The notes beneath the pieces were generated by a model. The model had not been told where the DNA came from and made no database searches. It saw only the letters and a program-made list of their open reading frames with translations. From positions 1 to 5,290 of the forward strand of contig JAVBOP010000019.1 in assembly GCA_031550405.1 (NCBI GenBank): a DNA stretch of 5,290 nt, written 5' to 3'. The stretch comes from JAVBOP01 sp031550405. GTDB taxonomy: Bacteria > Bacteroidota > Ignavibacteria > Kapaibacteriales > UBA2268. Position 1 is the stretch's first letter. The number at the start of each line of letters is the position of its first letter. A program made the position numbers and the translations under genes. Shown in pieces: positions 1 through 5,200 of the stretch.

Positions 1-1878
1 CGCGAAATTTCATATTCAATCTACCGCATGAAAAATGGCGATAAGGATTGGGAATATCTTACCACATTGTCATTTAATACGAACATGCGTATTGATGATT
101 TTTTCAAACAGCTTGAACTTATAAATGCCAAAAACAGCATATATGAGCTGCCAGAAGAAACCAGCAAGGGCAATATATGGCAATGGGTTAAGCGGACAGG
201 GAATATTGATTCAATACCGTTTATCGGTGTCATTCCAATGTATCGCGAGGCTTTGGGAGTATGCTATTATGACCGGACGGCAGCCAAAAACACTCAATAC
301 TCTTATAAAATAGTGAAGAAAAGCGCCAATGGCACACCTGTTGAATCGACTATACAAACGGCATCGTATCCGCCTGATAAACAAGTGGATTACGACATTA
401 AAGCCACCGAAGCCACGCCTAATGAAAAGTATGTGCATGTCCGTTTCCAGATTAAGGATAAGCAGCAACTGTATACTGCCAAAATGTACAGGCAATATTA
501 TATGCAGTCTGAATTTGTGCCGTTGTCTGCTTCCGTCGGCTTTTCCGAAAACAATGGCATTGTTGAGGCTTGGTTAATTGATACAACAACTGTGAAGCGT
601 GCGATAATGCAGTATTATCTTTTGCCTTATGATTTGTATGGTAATGCCGGTAAGCCATCGGATACTATAAGAGTTACGAATTTGATTGATAAAGCTGAGA
701 CTATGATAATGGGACTGCATACCAAATGCGATACTGCAAATAAAACTGTTCAAATATCATGGAAATGCGAGGTGCCGGAATTTCTTCGCAGCATTGATGT
801 TTACCGCAGTTCGGATTATGATAATGGCTATCAAATGATAGGTTCGGCTGTTCCGCATGATACCATGTTTATAGATGAGCATGTTGATCCAATTACCACA
901 TATTATTATTACTTAGTCATAAACAATGCCTATGGGCAAAGCGAACGAAGTGCAAGGATAGCGGGCATGCTCGAAGCAAGTTTGCAAGCCGCCAAGCCAT
1001 CAATTCTTGAAACCGAGACGCTGCCTGATGGCAATATTAAGCTAACTTGGTTAAAACCTTCTGCAGATACACGCGGCTATTATGTGATGCGTAATGATGA
1101 TGGCGGGCAGGAGATGCGGCAGGTTTCCGGATTAATCATAACTGATTCTGCCAAAGTAACTTACATTGATACATTAAACCGCATTAACCAGAAAAATACA
1201 AGCAGCGTTTTTGGATATGCGGTTAAATCGGAAAACACAAGCTATAATATTAGCGATGCAAGCGACACAGTGTATGTAACTCCTGTATTGCAAATAAACT
1301 TGGCTGCTCCAACTCATGTAGAGGCTTTCTGGAATGGCAGCTCGGTGCTTGTAACATGGCAGAATATAGACCAGTTAGATAAAAATGTCATGGCATACGG
1401 CATAATGAAGCGTTCCATATCGGCAAATAAAGACACCACGCAATGGCAGTTATTGATAGATAGATGCTTTAATAATTATCTTGACGACACAGCTATCGCT
1501 AATGGCTTTACTTACGAATATGCAGTTATCTCTATTGGAATAAACGACTTGCAAAGCGACATGACTATATCCAATCCAGCAATGATACCGCTATTTCGCC
1601 CTGTGTCTATTTCGAGCTTAGTGGTTAATGAAGCTAAAGACGGCATGCAATTGAATTGGGAAAAAACGCAGCAGGAAGATATTGTCAAATACAATGTTTA
1701 TCGAATGGAAGATGGAACAAAGCCGGTGCTGCTCACAACTTCTCCTGTAAATACTACAAATTATACCGACAGGACGGCAAAGAGCGGCATTGGGTATGTC
1801 TATGCAATTACTTGCGTTAATTCATCAAATATAGAGAGCAATGTAGAGGATTGGGTAAGCGGTTTTATTGACAAATAG
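1..1878 (+). CDS. Fibronectin type III-like multidomain protein, 5'-partial
   Basis: The frame is open from base 1 and ends at TAG 1876-1878, giving 625 residues. The in-frame ATG at 28 is not taken as the start, because codons 1-9 read REISYSIYR, the middle of a FN3-type strand; the true start lies upstream. About six FN3-like units can be traced: residues 1-125 (with a long insertion), 127-225, 231-328, 331-430, 434-531 and 533-625. Recurrent signs are I/V-x-V/I-Y-R strands (IDVYR, YNVYR), a Y-x-D turn (YYDRT, NYTDRT) and a Y-x-Y-x-(V/I) strand (YSYKI, YYYYLV, YVYAI). No signal peptide is visible because the N-terminus is missing. The protein stops just after the last unit, with no sorting domain or membrane anchor. 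FN3 arrays are usually binding or spacer modules of exported proteins; the role here is inferred and the ligand is unknown. FN3-like assignment is fairly sure, unit borders are approximate. Confidence 0.85.
   Translation, partial: REISYSIYRMKNGDKDWEYLTTLSFNTNMRIDDFFKQLELINAKNSIYELPEETSKGNIWQWVKRTGNIDSIPFIGVIPMYREALGVCYYDRTAAKNTQYSYKIVKKSANGTPVESTIQTASYPPDKQVDYDIKATEATPNEKYVHVRFQIKDKQQLYTAKMYRQYYMQSEFVPLSASVGFSENNGIVEAWLIDTTTVKRAIMQYYLLPYDLYGNAGKPSDTIRVTNLIDKAETMIMGLHTKCDTANKTVQISWKCEVPEFLRSIDVYRSSDYDNGYQMIGSAVPHDTMFIDEHVDPITTYYYYLVINNAYGQSERSARIAGMLEASLQAAKPSILETETLPDGNIKLTWLKPSADTRGYYVMRNDDGGQEMRQVSGLIITDSAKVTYIDTLNRINQKNTSSVFGYAVKSENTSYNISDASDTVYVTPVLQINLAAPTHVEAFWNGSSVLVTWQNIDQLDKNVMAYGIMKRSISANKDTTQWQLLIDRCFNNYLDDTAIANGFTYEYAVISIGINDLQSDMTISNPAMIPLFRPVSISSLVVNEAKDGMQLNWEKTQQEDIVKYNVYRMEDGTKPVLLTTSPVNTTNYTDRTAKSGIGYVYAITCVNSSNIESNVEDWVSGFIDK
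82..261 (+). other. Insertion within the first FN3-like unit
   Basis: Residues 28-87 separate the first-unit strand ending YLTTLSF from the YYDRT turn that normally follows closely. The insertion contains a charged, possibly helical stretch (IDDFFKQLELI), a WQW motif and a hydrophobic segment (PFIGVIPMY). The other units have at most short linkers here. It could be an elaborated loop or a small inserted subdomain; I do not recognise a named family. Confidence 0.4.
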
Positions 1879-1970
1879 TTTATATAAGCTCTATATCGAA
1901 ATGTCATTACCTCAATCTCCTATGTTTTCATTATATTAGCACTTGTTATGATAAGCTATGAGACATATTT
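1879..1970. other. Intergenic spacer, no clear signals
   Basis: These 92 AT-rich bases separate the FN3 gene from the first repeated start codon. I see no GC-rich hairpin followed by a T-run, so there is no standard terminator. No good match to the Bacteroidota promoter pattern (TTG near -33 and TAnnTTTG near -7) is present; TATGTTTT at 1921-1928 comes closest but lacks a partner box. Whether the downstream gene is co-transcribed with the FN3 gene cannot be decided from this. Confidence 0.4.
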
Positions 1971-2076
1971 ATGAAAAAATATTCATTATTTATATCAAAT
2001 AAGGGTTTGCAACCCCATAACCCCAAACCCCTAAAGAGGTTTAAAAGGCATATATCCTCCAAGTCCCCTTTAGGGG
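1966..2076 (+). repeat. Direct repeat, copy 1 (111 bp, contains palindrome)
   Basis: This copy matches 2121-2231 at a constant offset of 155 bp, with three differences by hand alignment: C/G at 2013/2168, G/A at 2047/2202 and G/T at 2048/2203. It begins five bases before an ATG (TATTTATG) and ends with the right arm of an internal hairpin. Similarity stops sharply at both ends. Past the repeat this copy continues ATTTAGGGGT, giving a second GGGG tract that copy 2 lacks. CCCCTTTAGGGG-type palindromes resemble small dispersed repeats I associate with Bacteroidota genomes, but I cannot test dispersion from this window. Confidence 0.92.
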
Positions 2077-2129
2077 ATTTAGGGGTAAGAAGTTTCGATT
2101 CAGGACAAAAAATGGCACTGTATTTATGA
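1971..2129 (+). CDS. Small ORF from duplicated gene start (52 aa)
   Basis: Starting at the ATG of repeat copy 1, this frame encodes 52 residues and stops at TGA 2127-2129, overlapping the next start codon as ATGA (2126-2129). The first 35 residues are almost the same as the N-terminus of the large downstream protein. The remaining 17 (GDLGVRSFDSGQKMALYL, counted from residue 36) contain no hydrophobic signal-peptide core, so the product would not be exported. There is no Shine-Dalgarno sequence, as is usual in Bacteroidota. The simplest view is a remnant of a duplicated or recombined gene start; a translated leader that couples translation to the next gene is a possible alternative. Expression is unproven. 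Confidence 0.35.
   Translation: MKKYSLFISNKGLQPHNPKPLKRFKRHISSKSPLGDLGVRSFDSGQKMALYL
2028..2076. repeat. Imperfect palindrome in copy 1
   Basis: The left arm CCCCTAAAGAGG (2028-2039) pairs with the right arm CCCCTTTAGGGG (2065-2076) over 12 positions with one A-C mismatch, around a 25-nt loop. The right arm can also fold on itself (CCCCT/AGGGG). The stem is GC-rich but no T-run follows, so a terminator is unlikely. A structural or mobile-repeat origin fits better. Confidence 0.75.
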
Positions 2130-2231
2130 AAAAATATTCATTATTTATATCAAATAAGGGTTTGCAAGCCCATAACCCCAAACCCCTAAAGAGGTTTAAA
2201 AATCATATATCCTCCAAGTCCCCTTTAGGGG
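2121..2231 (+). repeat. Direct repeat, copy 2 (111 bp, coding)
   Basis: This is the second copy of the 1966-2076 sequence and forms the first 35 codons of the large downstream gene. The reading frame relative to the repeat is the same as in copy 1, so both copies encode nearly the same peptide beginning MKKYSLFISNKGLQ, with Ala in place of Pro at residue 15 and Asn in place of Arg at residue 26. The spacer between copies is 44 bp (2077-2120). Sequence beyond the right edge, GTTATGGGTG, differs from copy 1. Confidence 0.92.
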
Positions 2232-2284
2232 TTATGGGTGCAATCGCAATCCTCTTTTTACTAACCTCCATTAATCTCCACGCC
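2126..2284 (+). other. Signal peptide with repeat-derived long n-region
   Basis: Residues 1-53 end at a likely signal peptidase I site, LHA|QF. The hydrophobic core is GAIAILFLLTSI (about residues 38-49). The n-region is about 37 residues, far longer than the usual few, and is encoded by the palindromic repeat (NPKPLKRFK...SSKSPLG). It is rich in Lys/Arg and so still compatible with Sec export. No lipobox Cys is present at the cleavage site, so a lipoprotein is unlikely. Confidence 0.75.
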
Positions 2285-5200
2285 CAATTCTCCGGCGGCA
2301 GCGGCACGCAAGCCGATCCCTACCAAATAACCAGCCGCCAAGATATGGAAGCCCTCGCTGATAGCGTGAATAATTCTCCTTCAAATGATGATTTTAGCAG
2401 GTATAATTGGAGCAAAGATAAACACTTTAAGCTCATGAAGGATATTACCGAACCTGTGCGGACGATAATAGGTAACGCATTCCGTGATCCAAACTTACAT
2501 ACTTGGCTGTACTATATTCATAAATCTTTTCAAGGACATTTTCATGGTAATGGCAAAAAAATTACTTTAGCTATTACAGATGCAGATTCTTCCATTGGTG
2601 TGTTTGGTATTTCGTATGGAATTATCGACAGTTTAGAAACAGATGGCTATGTATCAGGGCTGTTTGTAGGAGTATATGCATACACGGATATGATTGTAGG
2701 GTTCCCTTGCGTTGGTGGTATTGTAGGTACTAATTATGGAACCGTATCTCACTGTATAAACAATGCTTTTGTGTATTCCGGTACAGAAGGACTAAGGAAT
2801 GGTGGTGGTGTTGCTGGAGGTATTGCTGGTGATAATTATGGCAAAATAACTTATTGCATAAATAATGGAAACATAAAAACTACAGGTCCTGGTGGTGGCA
2901 TTGTGGGAGTGGACGCTAAAGGACATATTGACAGCAGTAGCGTAATATCGCATTGCATTAACACTGGAAAGATAGAAGGCATCAAAATTAATGCTGATAT
3001 ACTTGGTCAAGTTGGTGGTATTATGGGTATAAATGGCGGTGATTTACGAATATCACATTGTTTAAATATTGGTTCAGTATTTGGCAATATGGCTGGGGGT
3101 ATAATTGCTACAGCAGCAATTTCTTCGCAGCAAAATGTTGTCATTGACGGATGTATAAACAGTGGTTTAATATGCGGCGTGACTTCAGCTGGAGGTATTA
3201 CAAATGCCAGCGGTAATATAGTTTCAATTTCGAACTGCATTAACACAGGAGTAATAACAGGCAATCATAATGTTAGTGGCATCATTGCTGTTGGGTACGA
3301 TTATATTGACAAGATTGATACAAATTCAATTCTCAACTGTTTTTACGACAAGCAGATGTGCATTTATAAGGGAATAAAAGGTCAAGACATAAAAGGACAT
3401 GCAGACGGCCTATTGACTAACGAAATGACAGGCGATGCTTTAAAAGCAATATTAGGCACCGATGATTGGGTTTATTCTGAAAATTTATATCCACGATTAA
3501 GGGCGTTAGCAGGTGATACAGCAAGTTTTGTAGCAGCCTCACCGGCATATTTAGATGATGCTAACATATTGGATTATGATGCACATACGAATGTGCGTAA
3601 AAATTTTGCGATAAACAATGAGCATAATGTAATTTGGAATAGCATTCTCGGGAAAGTGAATATAGTAAATGACAGCGCAATTATAAGAAATAATGGACAT
3701 GATACGTTGGTTGCAAGCATTACAAAATACAAAAAGTTAGTTCCTATTAATATCAACGCTAAAAACTTCCCACCTCTTGATACATTAATTTTGACTTTGT
3801 ACTCAAATCCAAGTGAGAATGGGCAGGTTTTTGGAAGTGGAAAATACCCTAAAAACGAAAAAGTCAAAATCACTGCAACCCCTAATGATTGCTACCACTT
3901 CACAAGCTGGACAGATGCACAAGGCAATATTATAACAACCGAACCCAATTATGAAATTATTTTAATAAAAGATAGCATATTAACGGCAAATTTTGTGAGT
4001 GATACTTTCTATTTAACACTTCGGACTAAGCCTTATGGCGCTGGTACTGCTATCAAAAGCGAAAGGCAAAATTGCAGTAATGATATGAGCATTGAAGCAA
4101 TACCTAATAGCGGCTATGTATTTTTGTATTGGAGTGATACATTAGGAAAAATTATCTCGACCGATATGAAATATGATATTACATTAACCAAAGATAGCGT
4201 ATTGGTGGCAAATTTCGTGAGCAAAATAAATCCCAAGCCAGATATATTCAATTTAATTTTAAAATCAATTCCTGTTGCGGGTGGCTCGACAATCGGCAGC
4301 GGAAAATATGAAAAAGGTCAAACCGCAAGAATCGAAGCAATAGCCAATAATGAATATACATTCATAAACTGGACGGATGAAGCAGGAAATGTCATTTCAA
4401 CAAGTGCAATCGATAACGTAACTATTATAAAAGACAGCGTGTTAATAGCGAATTTTGAAAAAAACATTGTACCCCAACCCGACACATTTAACTTAACGCT
4501 GCTGCCCGAGCCAGCCAGTGGCGGAAGCATTATCGGCAGCGGGCGTTACGAGGAAGGCACAAAGGTGTCAATCACTGCAACCCCTAATGATTGCTATCAC
4601 TTCACAAGCTGGACAGATGCACAAGGCAATATTATATCAACCGAACCCAATTATGAATTAATATTAATAAAAGACAGCATATTGACAGCCAATTTTGTGC
4701 GTGATAGTTTTAGCTTAGTGCTGCTGCCTGAGCCTGTCGAAGGTGGAAGTGCAGCTATTTCAGGCAGATACGCTTGCGGAAATAAGATAAAAATAGAAGC
4801 AATTGCAAATAATGAATATTTATTCATAAACTGGACGGATACATTAGGCAATGTTATATCTGCAAATGCAATAGATAGCGTAACTATCATAAAAGACAGT
4901 ATCTTAATAGCGAATTTTGAGAAAAACGCTATACCCCAACCCGACACATTCAACTTAACGCTGCTGCCCGAGCCAATCGAAGGCGGAAGCGTTATCGGCA
5001 GCGGGCGTTACGAGGAAGGCACAAAGGTGTCAATCACTGCAACCCCTAATAATTGCTATCACTTCGAGAATTGGACAGATAAAAATGGCGATACAATTTC
5101 GACCGAAATGAATTATGAAATTATTTTAATAAAAGACAGCATATTGACAGCAAATTTTGTGCGTGATAGCTTTAGCTTAATGCTGCTGCCCGAGCCTGTC

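Noticed and set aside
28..30. ATG as the start of the FN3 gene
   Set aside because: The frame is open upstream to base 1 and the upstream codons continue an FN3-type strand, so this Met is internal.
211..658. Short alternative-frame ORFs in the FN3 gene on both strands
   Set aside because: They overlap the well-supported FN3 frame, show no domain pattern, and have biased composition typical of shadow frames.
1868..1897. TTGACA at 1868-1873 and TATATC at 1892-1897 as a sigma70-type promoter
   Set aside because: The spacing is 18 bp, but the -35 match lies in the last codons of the FN3 gene in AT-rich DNA, and the suspected host group uses a different promoter pattern. Chance is the simpler explanation.
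1915..1960. AT-rich small dyads near TTATGATAA as an operator
   Set aside because: The dyad is only nine bases, not repeated, and expected by chance in AT-rich DNA.
2028..2076. Copy 1 hairpin as a rho-independent terminator
   Set aside because: No T-run follows either arm, the loop is 25 nt, and the same hairpin is inside coding sequence in copy 2.
1966..2231. Direct repeats as target-site duplications or ends of an insertion sequence
   Set aside because: Only 44 bp lie between the copies, with no transposase, and the copies are far too long for target-site duplications.
2792..4953. Minus-strand open frames opposite the GLUG and InlB-like repeats
   Set aside because: They recur because the plus-strand protein repeats recur, give low-complexity or repeated products (for example matching proteins opposite repeats 3-4 and 5-6), and the plus strand has a continuous, well-supported protein.
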